DNA of 64,000 nucleotides from positions 62,001 through 126,000 of the forward strand of contig NZ_JAAABN010000003.1 of the NCBI RefSeq assembly GCF_011516765.1, read 5' to 3'. The notes under the pieces were generated by a model. The model searched no databases. It saw only the letters and a program-made list of their open reading frames with translations, and was not told the origin of the DNA. Position 1 is the stretch's first letter; the number at the start of each line of letters is the position of its first letter. Of the stretch, positions 37,404 to 47,385 are shown in pieces. The position numbers and the translations under genes are program-made. This DNA comes from Acetobacter sicerae (GTDB taxonomy: Bacteria > Pseudomonadota > Alphaproteobacteria > Acetobacterales > Acetobacteraceae).

Positions 37404-38486
37404 ATGCGCCTCCCTGCCTCCCTTGCCTGCCTCCCGCTTGCCGTGTGGAGTGTGCTGTCTCAGGCCCAGGCTGCCAGTCTTGCGAAAATACCAGTGCGGG
37501 TCGTGGTTGTGACGACATTCGAACTCGGCAATGATACAGGCGACATGCCCGGAGAGTTCCAGCACTGGGTGGAGAAACTTCCACTCAGCGAAGAGCTGCC
37601 GGCCCGGGGCAGCTATCATGAAGTCCTGCGTTATAATCCTGACCTGCATGTTCTGGGCATTGTGACGGGAGAGGGACCATCGCACATGGCCTCGGCCATG
37701 ACGGGACTGGTGCTTGACCCGCGCTTTGATCTGCGAAAAGCCTATTTCCTGCTTGCCGGAATCGGCGGGATCAATCCGAATTTCGGGTCTGTCGGTTCGG
37801 CGGTCTGGGCGCCACGTGTCATCAATGGCGGGTTGGCCCATATGATCGACGCGCGGGAAATTCCCTCTGACTGGCCGGATGGTTTTGTACCAGTGCAGGG
37901 AGCCAGCCCGACATTACATCCGGTGCCCGCGCTGCATTCACAGTGGGGCGACATGGGCTATACGCTCAATCCCCACCTTGTGAACTGGGCCTATACCTTG
38001 ACGCACACGGTCACCATCCCGGATGCGCCCTCCCTTCAGGCCAGCCGTGCGCGCTACAAGGACTACCCCGCCGCACAGAAACCGCCACAGGTCATGGTAG
38101 GCGATACGCTTTCTTCCGAAACCTTCTGGGTCGGCGCGAAGATGAACGGCTGGGCGGAGCGCTGGGTCAGATACTGGACCGACAATCAGGGGACGTTCGC
38201 AACCACGGCGGAAGAAGATATCGGCCTGATGCAGGCTCTCTCCGCACAGGCGAAAGCCGGACGGGTGGATATCAATCGCGTGCTGATCCTGCGAGCGGCA
38301 AGCAATTACGACATGCCGCCGACAGGTGAAAGCGCGGCTGCTCTTCTAAAAGAAGAAGCTGATGAAACCGGCTTTTCAGGTTTCATCCCTTCTCTTGATG
38401 CGGCATGGCTGGTTGGCAGCACGGTTGTGCGGGAACTGGCGCTTCACTGGTCGAGTTATGAGAACGTCACGGCAGGTGGAAACTGA
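37404..38486 (+). CDS. Purine nucleoside permease (NUP family)
   Basis: 360 residues, signal peptide MRLPASLACLPLAVWSVLSQAQA. It matches the NUP family (PF06516), originally described as a fungal nucleoside permease: VVVTTFELGNDTGD near the start, IVTGEGPSHMASAM, AGIGGINPNFGSVGSAV and ASNYDMPP. The sequence also recalls purine nucleoside phosphorylases (GIGG..P motif), so a hydrolytic or phosphorolytic activity is possible. Co-directional with the exported adenosine deaminase, 28 bases apart. Signal peptide and lack of multiple membrane helices do not fit a classical transporter. Confidence 0.85.
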   Translation: MRLPASLACLPLAVWSVLSQAQAASLAKIPVRVVVVTTFELGNDTGDMPGEFQHWVEKLPLSEELPARGSYHEVLRYNPDLHVLGIVTGEGPSHMASAMTGLVLDPRFDLRKAYFLLAGIGGINPNFGSVGSAVWAPRVINGGLAHMIDAREIPSDWPDGFVPVQGASPTLHPVPALHSQWGDMGYTLNPHLVNWAYTLTHTVTIPDAPSLQASRARYKDYPAAQKPPQVMVGDTLSSETFWVGAKMNGWAERWVRYWTDNQGTFATTAEEDIGLMQALSAQAKAGRVDINRVLILRAASNYDMPPTGESAAALLKEEADETGFSGFIPSLDAAWLVGSTVVRELALHWSSYENVTAGGN

Positions 38487-38606
38487 GCTTTGTGCTCAAC
38501 CGTCTTCCACAAAAGAAGCCGCTCCGGCACAACTGATCCTTAATACATCCTGAAAGAATCAGGAATTATTACAGAAGGATACTGTCTATCTGTCTGAAAA
38601 TCATCG

Positions 38607-38640
38607 GAAGTTTTTGGTGAAGCTTTTTCCAAAAAGCTTC
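38607..38640 (+). repeat. Dispersed intergenic repeat, family A (copy 1)
   Basis: Starts GAAGTTTTTGGTGAAG and continues into a palindrome GAAGCTTTTT-cc-AAAAAGCTTC. Copies at 61418 (same strand) and 52454 (opposite). It lies between convergent genes. Confidence 0.75.
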
Positions 38641-38715
38641 TGAAATCGGGCCACAAAGGAGACCACAGGCTGTTGAAAGAGCCACCTCACAGGATGGCTC
38701 TTTCAGGAACAGCAA

Positions 38716-39642
38716 TCAGGGATTTGTGACGCTTGCAGGCGCTTTCAGATAGCCTGCGGCAGGAGAGCGCGCCTTTGTGGTCGTGCTGGTGGCCTCCGTC
38801 GCGTCATCCGCCACGCCGCCAGGGAAAATCGCATTCGGCTCTGAAGACTCAACAGAAGTCGACTGAGAGGACGCAGAGGCCGGGACCGCTTCCTTAACTG
38901 CTGGAGAGGTGGGAGCAGCAGACGAAGCGGGTGCCGCGGCAGTCGTCGTCACGCCGCTGCCGGTATCGGCAGAGGACGCCGACGTCGCGGCGCTTCCGCC
39001 AAGGGATTCCGTCTGGATTGCCGCTGCCGTGGGCATGCCGCCCGCATCGACCAGCCAGTCCTTCAGCTTGTTCCTGATCTGGAATTCCAGCTCGACATTC
39101 ATGTCCTGCATCATCTGGCGCGTGATCTCGTAGAGATTGGCGCGGCTGTCGGCATCACCCTTGCTCAGATCAGGCTTCATGGTGCGCGTGACATGCGCCT
39201 CCACTTCTCCCACCTGCTGGCCCGTGGAGGACTGTATGTCGAGATGTGTGTCCATCTTCCCGGACAGAGTGCCGCCCGGCTCATGAACAATCGAGGCGCC
39301 GTCAATCGTGAAAATGGCGGAGCCAGACTGACCGGCGGCTACAAGCCTCTGCTGGGCCATCTGGGTCAGGGCCTGATCTGGCGGAATGGGCGCATTCGCC
39401 GACTCATCACCCGGAACTGAACCCGGCGCACCATGATCGGCCACCTGCAAACTGGCGACGTTCAGATGGATCTGGTTGAGATAACCATACTGATACGGGG
39501 GAAAGGCAGTCATCGCATTGTCTGATGATGAGCAGCCCGCGATCAGGGTGAGCGCGGCAAGCGCACTGAACATCGTTGTCCGGCGCATGGCCTGACGGCT
39601 GAAACGGGGCGTAACAGTGAGCCATTTGCGGATATGAGACAT
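38716..39642 (-). CDS. Putative lipoprotein
   Basis: About 308 residues. A lipobox is visible (SALAALTLIAGCSSSD), so a lipid-anchored outer- or inner-membrane protein is likely. The middle (GKMDTHLDIQSSTGQQVGEVEAHVTRTM..) and LEFQIRNKLKDWLVDA look folded; the last 90 residues are Ser/Thr/Ala/Pro-rich and probably disordered. No family recognised with certainty. The start is ATG 39642 (GGAG 9 bases upstream) or ATG 39588 directly before the signal. It ends the leftward argD-argF-hslO run. Confidence 0.7.
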   Translation of the reverse strand: MSHIRKWLTVTPRFSRQAMRRTTMFSALAALTLIAGCSSSDNAMTAFPPYQYGYLNQIHLNVASLQVADHGAPGSVPGDESANAPIPPDQALTQMAQQRLVAAGQSGSAIFTIDGASIVHEPGGTLSGKMDTHLDIQSSTGQQVGEVEAHVTRTMKPDLSKGDADSRANLYEITRQMMQDMNVELEFQIRNKLKDWLVDAGGMPTAAAIQTESLGGSAATSASSADTGSGVTTTAAAPASSAAPTSPAVKEAVPASASSQSTSVESSEPNAIFPGGVADDATEATSTTTKARSPAAGYLKAPASVTNP

Positions 39643-39760
39643 CCCACCATTCTCCATTTTGAACTACCGACCAGACGATACCCTGACCGGACATGCGTTT
39701 CTTTGAAGAGCACTATCTGCCAGATTGGGATAAACGGAAAGTATTTGGAAATCCGGCTGA

Positions 39761-40726
39761 TCAGGTTCTGTTTTGTCGATTGGGCCAGTTGCCGGGCAGG
39801 GTGGGAACGGATGTCGGCAGCGAAGACGCCGCACCCAACGCAAAGGCTCCGGACAGTCCGGCTTTACCGAAGTCCACGGTCAGTTCTCTTGGAGCCAGTT
39901 CGACGGAGTCCGGATTGCCGATAAAGAGCGACAGCAGCCGCACCGGAATGAGCCGGGCGAGATCCGTATCCCTCTCCATCAGGATGATATCCTGCTGGGG
40001 ACAGTAGATTACAGCGATCTCAGTATCTGCGGACGGTTTCAGAGTGCCGATATACAGCACGATATTAGCGGCTGGGTCAGCAAACCGGGTGAGTTCCATA
40101 TCAGGCAGGCGCAGCAGCGGAAAACCACGCAGAATGGCGCCGCCATAAGGAGACAGGATGACAGGAGACGTCTTTGACGTCAGCCCATGTGCGACAGACA
40201 GTAATTGCAGGAAAGCAGTCGCCTTCAGCGGCGGACTTTCGGCCCTGAATGAGAGACCGTCCTGCGGCAGCATCTGGGGAGTGAAGCGACCCGGCGGCGG
40301 GAAACGCTCCAGCCAGGCGGACAGAATCTCTTCACACAGAACACGCCCCAGATTGCGCACCTTCTCCGTAAGCTGAAGCGTTGAGGGGCGAAGCGCCTCC
40401 AGAGCCGAGGAGATCAGCGCCTTGAAATAGGGCGCAAGGGCATCGACGATGGCGTTCCGTTCTTCGGGTGTGAGGGCCGCGAAACGACTGGTGCGATAAT
40501 TGAAGGACGGATCAAGAAACCAGAGCGCCTCCGCTCCCTTCTCGTGGCGCAGACGCAGAACCGGCAGAGGCAACAGGCTGACATGCAGGGCAAACGGAGC
40601 CCAGCCGGGATAGAACTTTACGAGAGGACGATGATTGACAGTCAGCGTATGCGCCTGCCCCTGAAAAGTAATGACAATGCTTCCGTCTTTTGCCGGAGCG
40701 ACTTTGTCCTGCGATGCCTCGGGCAT
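39761..40726 (-). CDS. Conserved hypothetical protein
   Basis: 321 residues, no signal peptide or membrane helix. Regular domain-like sequence with VNHRPLVKFYPGWAPFALHV, RLRHEKGAEALWFLDPSFNYRTSRF and MERDTDLARLIPVRLLSLFIGNPDSV. I do not recognise the family. The gene is 72 bases from hslO and about 118 bases from the lipoprotein gene, on the same strand as both, so co-transcription is likely. A link to redox or envelope stress is only a guess from hslO. Confidence 0.72.
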   Translation of the reverse strand: MPEASQDKVAPAKDGSIVITFQGQAHTLTVNHRPLVKFYPGWAPFALHVSLLPLPVLRLRHEKGAEALWFLDPSFNYRTSRFAALTPEERNAIVDALAPYFKALISSALEALRPSTLQLTEKVRNLGRVLCEEILSAWLERFPPPGRFTPQMLPQDGLSFRAESPPLKATAFLQLLSVAHGLTSKTSPVILSPYGGAILRGFPLLRLPDMELTRFADPAANIVLYIGTLKPSADTEIAVIYCPQQDIILMERDTDLARLIPVRLLSLFIGNPDSVELAPRELTVDFGKAGLSGAFALGAASSLPTSVPTLPGNWPNRQNRT

Positions 40727-40798
40727 ATTGTCTCTGCTGCCTCAGTGTCTGGCTGAATACTTTAGCGACATTTCTGTTTTTCGCCCATCGGAAAGACG

Positions 40799-41773
40799 TC
40801 AATCCGCAACGGATAACGCCCCGACTTCATTGCGGCCGAAACAGAAGTCATGGTTGCAGAACTCGCACGTCATCCTGATGACGCCGTCCTCGACCATATG
40901 GTCGAGATCATCATCGGAGAAACGCGAGAGAACATCGGACAGTTTCGCTTTCGAACAGCGACATCCGTACGCAAGCGCCCGGGACTGTCCGACGACCAGA
41001 TCCTCTTCATGGAACAGACGATACAGCAACTCTTCAGCAGGAAGCGCATCATCCAGCAACTCGGCGTCCGTCAGCGTCCCGGCAAGCGCAAGAGCCGTGT
41101 TCCACGCATCCTCGCCCTGCTCATTGAGGCCATCGGAGAGGTCAGTATCGGCCTCCGAACCACCACCGCCAGCGATCCGCTCAAGAATAAGCCCGCCGGA
41201 CCGCCAGCCCGCATCCATATGCTTCGCCGCCAGCATGGTCCAGCAGGCGTGCTGCTCACTGGTCTGGAAGTAATGCATCGCCATCTCGGCGAGGCTGTCA
41301 CCCGTGATTTCAACGATCCCCTGATGCCGGTCCATCTCCGGTCCCTGATCGACCGTCAGGGCGAGGTAACCGTTTCCGGTCAGGTCACGGTCAGTGACCT
41401 GTTTGCCGGAAGCAAGCAGCGCGTCGAGCTGTTCCTGATCCTGCCGGGCATAGAAGCGCAGGCCGCCAGTGTCGGTGCAGTCCGCCAGCAGAAGACTGAC
41501 CGGGCCGTCACCCTTGATCTGCAACGAGAAGGAGCCCTGAAATTTCAGGGCGCTGGCCAGTCCGGCGACAAGCGCGAGCGCTTTTCCGCCCAGAGCGGAG
41601 ATGGCAGGCGCATGGTTATGCCGCGTGAGAATGGCGTCAGCCAGCTTTCCGGGGCGGACCAGACGCCCACGCACCGGCCGACCGGCCAGATGGAAAGGCG
41701 TCACCCCCCCGGGGACAACGATATCCGGCACATCCGGTCGATCGCGATCAAGAAACGCAGGGGTTTCCAACAT
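40799..41773 (-). CDS. hslO: Redox-regulated chaperone Hsp33
   Basis: 324 residues from ATG 41773 (AGGAG just upstream); a GTG 42 bases earlier is possible. The C-terminal zinc-cysteine switch is complete: GCRCSKAKLSDVLSRF followed by TCEFCNHDFCF, the CXC...CXXC pattern of Hsp33. Under oxidation these cysteines form disulfides, zinc leaves and the protein binds unfolding clients. The N-terminal substrate domain is normal (VGLAS type: LAGLASALKFQGSFSLQIKGDG). It lies in the same leftward run as argF. Confidence 0.93.
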   Translation of the reverse strand: MLETPAFLDRDRPDVPDIVVPGGVTPFHLAGRPVRGRLVRPGKLADAILTRHNHAPAISALGGKALALVAGLASALKFQGSFSLQIKGDGPVSLLLADCTDTGGLRFYARQDQEQLDALLASGKQVTDRDLTGNGYLALTVDQGPEMDRHQGIVEITGDSLAEMAMHYFQTSEQHACWTMLAAKHMDAGWRSGGLILERIAGGGGSEADTDLSDGLNEQGEDAWNTALALAGTLTDAELLDDALPAEELLYRLFHEEDLVVGQSRALAYGCRCSKAKLSDVLSRFSDDDLDHMVEDGVIRMTCEFCNHDFCFGRNEVGALSVAD

Positions 41774-41851
41774 GCCTCTCCTTTTTCGGTCCTTCTTCGC
41801 GAGCCTGTCGGCCACCGAAGAAAACCCTATATGGTCACGCCATGACCGGAT

Positions 41852-42202
41852 TTACAGGTCAGCCGTGAGCCGGGCTTCCAGAGCCTCCAGCGTCTGCCTG
41901 AAAGCCTGCTGCTTTTCATCATCCAGTGGGAAAGCCGACTTCAGGGCGGTGAGAAGTCCCTGCCGACAGGCGTCATGGGCGACATCGAGATCCTGACTGC
42001 GGGGCGCCGAGGCAAGGCAGTCGATATAGGAATCCCGAAAGGAACGGAGCCTGTCCGCAGGCAGGCCGAGCGTGGCGAACGCCTTGTCCACTTCCGGCTC
42101 CAGCCAGCCCGGAGCAGCCGGACCGTCTTCCGTAGCGGAAATCTGAAGCGGACCGTCCTCAGGGCCTGTTCCAACGATATTTTCGGCTTTGTCGTCGCTC
42201 AT
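41852..42202 (-). CDS. Small hypothetical protein coupled to argF
   Basis: 116 residues, acidic at the N-terminus (TGPEDGPLQISATEDGP), then a helical C-terminal part (AFATLGLPADRLRSFRDSYIDCL). Its ATG overlaps the argF stop by 4 bases (ATGA), so it is translated with it, and hslO begins 78 bases further on. No family or motif recognised. Location between argF and hslO may be accidental or functional. Confidence 0.7.
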   Translation of the reverse strand: MSDDKAENIVGTGPEDGPLQISATEDGPAAPGWLEPEVDKAFATLGLPADRLRSFRDSYIDCLASAPRSQDLDVAHDACRQGLLTALKSAFPLDDEKQQAFRQTLEALEARLTADL

Positions 42203-43203
42203 TTCGCTTCCTCCCCAAACCGTGTCCAGTCCTCGCCGCCCAGCGCCCAGACAAGCAGGCCCTTCTGGGCATGAAGCCGGTTTTCAGCTTCATCGAACAC
42301 CACCGAAGCCGGACTTTCGAACACGTCCTCGGTCACTTCCTCTCCGATATGGGCCGGGAGACAGTGCATGAACAGGGCGTCCCTGGCCGCACGCTGCATG
42401 AGCGCCCTGTCCACCCGGTAAGGCTCCAGAAGCGTGATGCGCTCGGCGGCGGCTTCATCGGACATGCTGACCCATGTGTCGGTCAGAATACAGTCCGCGC
42501 CGTCCACGGCTTCCTGTGGGTCATTGGTGAGAACCAGCTTCGCACCCTGCTGACGCGCCCAGGCGACGACCTCCGGTTTTGGCGTCAGCTGCTTCGGCGT
42601 GGCGACGCGGAGGGTGAAGTCGAACTGGGCCGCGGCTTCGATCAGGGAAGCGGCGACATTGTTGCCGTCACCGACCCACGCCAGAGTGCGGCCCGCGATC
42701 GGTCCCCTGTGCTCCTCGAACGTCATGATGTCCGCGAGGATCTGGACCGGGTGAGAATCCGGCGTCAGGCCGTTGATGACCGGGACGGAGCTCCAGCGGG
42801 CAAGTTCGTGCAGGGCGGCGGTACGGCCCGTGCGCAGAACGATGGCGTCCAGAAAGCGCGAGAGAACCCGCGCCGTATCCTGCACGGACTCTCCACGGCC
42901 CAACTGTGTGTCGCCTGCGGACAGCACGACGGCGTCACCGCCCAGCTGACGGGCGCCGACTTCAAAGGAAACACGGGTCCGGGTGGAAGGCTTGGACAAC
43001 AGGATGCCAAGCGCCCGGCCCTCCAGCGGCTTCGCCGGGTGCAGCGGACGGCTTCTGCCATGCTGCATCCGCTTCATGCCAGCCGCGACGTCGATGATCT
43101 GTCTGAGCGTGGTCTTGTCCAGATCGCGCAGATCAAGAAAGTGGCGGATCTCCTTCCCGGCAGGCTGATGCGCCGGGGAAGGGGTCTTGGCAGAGGTCGT
43201 CAC
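42199..43203 (-). CDS. argF: Ornithine carbamoyltransferase
   Basis: 334 residues, forming citrulline from ornithine and carbamoyl phosphate. Carbamoyl phosphate motif SKPSTRTRVSFE, ornithine-binding DTWVSM and active-site HCLPAH are intact, plus FMHCLP. The GTG at 43203 overlaps the argD stop by 3 bases, so the longer frame from 43704 is not real. An N-terminal tail TTSAKTPSPAHQPAGKE is longer than usual. argD-argF pairing is common in alphaproteobacteria. Confidence 0.97.
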   Translation of the reverse strand: MTTSAKTPSPAHQPAGKEIRHFLDLRDLDKTTLRQIIDVAAGMKRMQHGRSRPLHPAKPLEGRALGILLSKPSTRTRVSFEVGARQLGGDAVVLSAGDTQLGRGESVQDTARVLSRFLDAIVLRTGRTAALHELARWSSVPVINGLTPDSHPVQILADIMTFEEHRGPIAGRTLAWVGDGNNVAASLIEAAAQFDFTLRVATPKQLTPKPEVVAWARQQGAKLVLTNDPQEAVDGADCILTDTWVSMSDEAAAERITLLEPYRVDRALMQRAARDALFMHCLPAHIGEEVTEDVFESPASVVFDEAENRLHAQKGLLVWALGGEDWTRFGEEAK

Positions 43204-44393
43204 GAAGTCGTCTCCAGAATAGCGGCCCGGACGGTTTCGGCTGCCTGACGGAGACACTTTACGGCCGCAAGACAATCCTGTTCCGAGATGATGAGAGGCG
43301 GCACGAGCCGCAGAACATTGTCTCCGGCGGAGACGGCGAGAAGTCCGGCTGCCTGAGCGGCGGCAAGCACATCGGACACTTTGGGAACACAGCGGAGACC
43401 GATCATCAGTCCCAGCCCCCGACGCTCCGAGAAAATGTCGGGAAAATCTTTGATCAGCGCATCCAGCTTCGTGTCGAGAAACGCGGCGCGCTCCCGCACC
43501 TGCTCCAGAAAGCCGGGGGCCAGCAGAATATCCAGAACAGCGTTCGCTGCTGCGCAGGCCAGCGGATTGCCGCCAAACGTGGTGCCGTGCGTGCCTGGAG
43601 TCAGATGTTTCGCCACTGCTTCGCGGGCCAGGATCGCACCGATGGGGAACCCGCCACCCAGTCCTTTGGCCGCCGACATGACATCGGGATTCACACCCGA
43701 CCACTCATGGGCGAACAGCCGGCCGGTGCGGCCCACGCCGGTCTGTACTTCGTCAAAACCGAGGAACAGGCCGAACTCGTCACACATGGCGCGGAGTTCC
43801 TGCAGGAACCGCCTGTCCGCCGCTTTGATGCCGCTTTCGCCCTGAATGGGTTCCAGCATCACACCAGCGGTTTCCGGCGTCACGGCATCACGGACCGCGT
43901 TCATGTTGTTGAGCGGCACATGGTCGAAACCCGGCGCACGTTCACCGAACCCGTCGAGATAGGTCGGGTTGCCCGTGGCGGACAGCATGCCCAGCGTGCG
44001 GCCATGGAATGCGCCTTCGAAGCACAGGATGCGGGTCCGCTCGGGATGGCCACTCTTCGCCTGCGCACGACGGATGGCCTTCACCATCCCTTCATTCGCC
44101 TCCGCGCCGGAATTACAGAAGAACACGCTGTCCGCGAACGTCGCCTCCACCAGCCGGGCGGCGAGGCGTTCGGCCTGCGGCACCCGGAACAGGTTGGAAA
44201 CGTGCATGACCTTCGCGGCCTGTTCGGTAATGGCTTTCACCAGTTGCGGATTGGCGTGCCCCACGGAGCAGGTGGCGATACCTGCCGCGAAATCAAGAAA
44301 TCGTCGCCCGTCCGTTGTGTACAGCCAGGCGCCCTCTCCCCGCTCAAAGGCGAGGTCGGCGCGGTTGTAGGTAGGCATCAGGGCGGAAATCAT
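43200..44393 (-). CDS. argD: Acetylornithine/succinyldiaminopimelate aminotransferase
   Basis: 397 residues from ATG 44393 (MISALMPTYNRADLAFERG). Class III PLP-dependent transaminase: SGAEANEGMVKAIRRAQ, GFHGRTLG type motif read as FHGRTLGMLSATG, the aspartate FDEVQTGVGRTG and the lysine AKGLGGGFPIG. It makes acetylornithine from acetylglutamate semialdehyde in arginine synthesis and may serve lysine synthesis. The frame is open upstream to 44552 but that part has no conservation. argF overlaps its end. Confidence 0.97.
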   Translation of the reverse strand: MISALMPTYNRADLAFERGEGAWLYTTDGRRFLDFAAGIATCSVGHANPQLVKAITEQAAKVMHVSNLFRVPQAERLAARLVEATFADSVFFCNSGAEANEGMVKAIRRAQAKSGHPERTRILCFEGAFHGRTLGMLSATGNPTYLDGFGERAPGFDHVPLNNMNAVRDAVTPETAGVMLEPIQGESGIKAADRRFLQELRAMCDEFGLFLGFDEVQTGVGRTGRLFAHEWSGVNPDVMSAAKGLGGGFPIGAILAREAVAKHLTPGTHGTTFGGNPLACAAANAVLDILLAPGFLEQVRERAAFLDTKLDALIKDFPDIFSERRGLGLMIGLRCVPKVSDVLAAAQAAGLLAVSAGDNVLRLVPPLIISEQDCLAAVKCLRQAAETVRAAILETTS

Positions 44394-44627
44394 GAGAGCC
44401 GTGTGTCCAGCTTGGGAATTGAAAGGGCTGAAACAGAAACGGCCCGCTGCCTGTGGGGAGCGGGCGTCCGGTTTCATTGCGTATGATGACTGCGCTTGTG
44501 TGTGTAAGTCAAACCTAGTGTGTCGAAATGACCGGGAAACAGTCTCTCGCATTGTGCAGAGGTCATGCGGAGAAACAGTACAGCGAAAGTATAACCCGTT
44601 TTGTGGGCAGTTTCTTACGCCAATAAC

Positions 44628-45941
44628 TCATCCCAGCAACGTGTCGTAAAGCAGCTTGAAGTTCAGCGCGAGAATAATGCCCGACACCAGCCATGCCAGC
44701 CACGCGACAGGCCGGGAGATGGTGAACGGTCCCATCATGTCGCGCCGCGTGACGAACCAGACCAGCGGCACCACGGCGAAGGGAAGCTGCATGGACAGGA
44801 TCACCTGACTCAGGAGCAGCAGATTATCCACGCTTTTGTCGCCGAACCACACGGAGGCGATCACGACCGGCACAATGGCGAGGGCGCGTGTCACCAGCCG
44901 CCGCGCCCAGTCGGGCAGACGCAGATGCAGGAACCCTTCCATCACGATCTGTCCGGCCAGCGTGCCGGTGATGGTCGAGTTCATCCCCGCTGCCAGCAGG
45001 GCCACGGCGAACAGGGTCGAGGCCAGCGCCGCGCCGAGCACGGGAGAGAGCAGATGGTAGGCCACGCTGATCTCCGCCACGTCGCTATGGCCTGTTTCAT
45101 GAAAGGCGGCCGCAGCCACGATCAGAATGGCGGCGTTGATGAACAGCGCCAGTGACAGGGCGATGGTGCTGTCGAGCGTGGCGAAGCGGATGGCCTCACG
45201 CTTACCGTCTGGCGTCCGCTCATAGGCGCGGGTCTGCACGATGGAGGAGTGCAGGTAGAGGTTATGCGGCATGACCGTCGCGCCGACGATGCCGATGGCG
45301 ATGTAGAGCATCGCATGGTTGGTCAGAATGCTGGTTGTGGGGATGAAGCCGTGCAGGATGCCCCCCATCGGAGGGCGGGCCATGACCAGTTGCGCGGCGA
45401 AGCACCCGGCGATGATGCACAGCAGTCCGATGATGAAGGCTTCCAGATAGCGAAAGCCTCGCCCCATCAGCAGCAGCACGATGAACGCATCCAGCGCCGA
45501 GAGCAGGGAGCCTGTCAGCAGGGAAAAGCCGAACAGGAGTTGCAGGGCGATGGCCGTGCCGATCACTTCCGCCAGATCACAGGCGATGATAGCCAGTTCA
45601 CAGGCAATCCACAGCAGCAGGTTGATCCCGCGCGGAAACCGCTCCCGGCAGGCCTGTGCGAGATCCAGTCCCGTAGCGATGCCAAGTCGCGCCGACAGAG
45701 CCTGAAGCAGGATCGCCATCAGGTTGGAGAGCAGGATGACACTGAGCAGCGCATAGCCGAACTGCGCACCGCCCTGCAGGTCTGTCGCCCAGTTGCCAGG
45801 GTCCATGTAGCCGACCGAGATGAGGTAGCCGGGACCGGCAAAAGCGAGAAACCGTTTCAACGCGGAAGCACCGGGACCGGGAACGTGGACAGTTGCGAAA
45901 ACGTCCGGGAGGCTGCGGCGGGTGCTGTCTGCGTTCGGCAC
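44628..45941 (-). CDS. mntH: Nramp family divalent metal transporter (MntH-like)
   Basis: Proton-driven uptake of manganese or ferrous iron. 437 residues when started at the GTG 45941, about the family length; the open frame begins at 46088. Eleven or so helices; Nramp signatures [13 protein letters not shown] (metal-binding DPGN) and [12 protein letters not shown] are intact. Divergent from an aminotransferase gene. MntR/Mur or Fur control is usual, but no operator was recognised here. Confidence 0.93.
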   Translation of the reverse strand: MPNADSTRRSLPDVFATVHVPGPGASALKRFLAFAGPGYLISVGYMDPGNWATDLQGGAQFGYALLSVILLSNLMAILLQALSARLGIATGLDLAQACRERFPRGINLLLWIACELAIIACDLAEVIGTAIALQLLFGFSLLTGSLLSALDAFIVLLLMGRGFRYLEAFIIGLLCIIAGCFAAQLVMARPPMGGILHGFIPTTSILTNHAMLYIAIGIVGATVMPHNLYLHSSIVQTRAYERTPDGKREAIRFATLDSTIALSLALFINAAILIVAAAAFHETGHSDVAEISVAYHLLSPVLGAALASTLFAVALLAAGMNSTITGTLAGQIVMEGFLHLRLPDWARRLVTRALAIVPVVIASVWFGDKSVDNLLLLSQVILSMQLPFAVVPLVWFVTRRDMMGPFTISRPVAWLAWLVSGIILALNFKLLYDTLLG

Positions 45942-46104
45942 GGTCGGTCTCTGATCTGCGTGGTGAGAGCGGGTTCGCCCGCATAATATGCACAATGCTA
46001 TACAGGATTGCATCAGGAAATACTCATCAATTCCTGTAAGACATGGCCGGGACAGAGGGTTTGGGGCAGGATGGACGTCCTTCCGCAACCTGTTGGACCT
46101 GCTG

Positions 46105-47256
46105 ATGACTGTTCCCGAGATTGATCCGTTTCACACCGTGACGCTCAGCACTCTGGCGCACCGTCTGGCAGCGGACGGTCGAAGCATCATTCACATGGAA
46201 TTCGGGCAGCCCTCGACCAGCGCGCCGAAAGCGGCGGTGGCCCGGGCGCATCATGTGCTGGATACCGATCCGATGGGCTACTGGGAGAGTGAGCCGCTCA
46301 AGGAACGGATCGCCCGGCATTACGCAGAAAGCTACGGTGTAACGCTGACCCCGGACCGGATCACGCTGACTGCGGGGGCGTCGGTTGCGCTCGTGCTGGC
46401 CCTGACAGGCTGTTTCGTGCCGGGCATGCGGATCGCGCTGGCGAGGCCCGGTTACGTGGCCTATCGCAACACGCTCCGCGCGCTTCACATGGAAGCCGTC
46501 GAGATTCCCTGCGGTGAATCCGTGCGCTTCCAACTGACCGCAGAGGCTGTCGCCGCCCTGTCTCCAGCGCCGGACGGTTTGATTATTGCAAGTCCCGCCA
46601 ATCCGACCGGCACCATTCTCTCAGGGGAAGAGCTTTCCGCAATCGTGGAGGTCTGCCGTGCACGGGGCATCCGCATCGTCTCCGATGAAATCTATCACGG
46701 TCTGAGTTTTGGAAAGCCGACACACAGCGTTCTCGAATATGATGATAATGCGCTGGTGGTGAACAGCTTTTCCAAATATTTCAGCATGGCGCCCTGGCGG
46801 CTCGGCTGGCTTGTCGCGCCTGAAGAGCGGATTGACGCCGTAAAGGCCCGGATGGGCAACATGTTTCTCACACCATCCTCACTGAGTCAGCATGCGGCTC
46901 TGGTGGCGTTCGAGTGTCGTGACGAACTTGACGGCCATCTGGAAACCTATCGGTGCAATCGGGATCTGTTGCTTGCGGCGTTGCCCGTCTGGGGACTGCG
47001 GCATATCGCGCCACCGGATGGCGCTTTCTACATCTATGCCGATATCGGCCATCTGACGGATGACAGTCTCGCGTTCTGCACCCGCCTGCTGGAAGACACC
47101 GGCGTGGCGACAGCGCCAGGGATCGATTTCGATCCGGTGGATGGGAAACATTTCATCCGCTTCAGTTTCGCCGTGTCAACAGACCGGATCAGGGAGGCTA
47201 TCCGTCGGATGACGCCGTGGTTCGCCGAGCGGACGGCTGAGTCGAAAACGCCCTGA
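46105..47256 (+). CDS. Class I/II aminotransferase (PLP)
   Basis: 383 residues from ATG 46105; the frame is open earlier but there is no homology there. Seen: substrate region [35 protein letters not shown], and PLP lysine in [17 protein letters not shown]. It belongs to the aspartate/tyrosine aminotransferase fold, exact substrate unknown. It ends with a hairpin overlapping the stop codon and is divergent from mntH. Confidence 0.88.
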   Translation: MTVPEIDPFHTVTLSTLAHRLAADGRSIIHMEFGQPSTSAPKAAVARAHHVLDTDPMGYWESEPLKERIARHYAESYGVTLTPDRITLTAGASVALVLALTGCFVPGMRIALARPGYVAYRNTLRALHMEAVEIPCGESVRFQLTAEAVAALSPAPDGLIIASPANPTGTILSGEELSAIVEVCRARGIRIVSDEIYHGLSFGKPTHSVLEYDDNALVVNSFSKYFSMAPWRLGWLVAPEERIDAVKARMGNMFLTPSSLSQHAALVAFECRDELDGHLETYRCNRDLLLAALPVWGLRHIAPPDGAFYIYADIGHLTDDSLAFCTRLLEDTGVATAPGIDFDPVDGKHFIRFSFAVSTDRIREAIRRMTPWFAERTAESKTP

Positions 47257-47279
47257 TCCAGAAAGGATCAGGGCGCATC
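47250..47279 (+). terminator. Rho-independent terminator-like hairpin overlapping the stop codon
   Basis: 10-bp stem (GCCCTGATCC at 47250-47259 with 47265-47274). The T-tract after it is poor, so efficiency may be modest. Confidence 0.65.
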
Positions 47280-47385
47280 TTTACGATAAAAACAGTCGAG
47301 TATGTTCCGCATTTCCCGTTGTGTCGGAATTAGCCTCTCCAGTCTGATTGTGGATGAAGCGAAGGGTCAGACACTCTTCGCTGTA

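Noticed and set aside
43204-43704. Extension of argF upstream to 43704
   Set aside because: It lies inside argD in another frame; the GTG at 43203 is where the family sequence begins.
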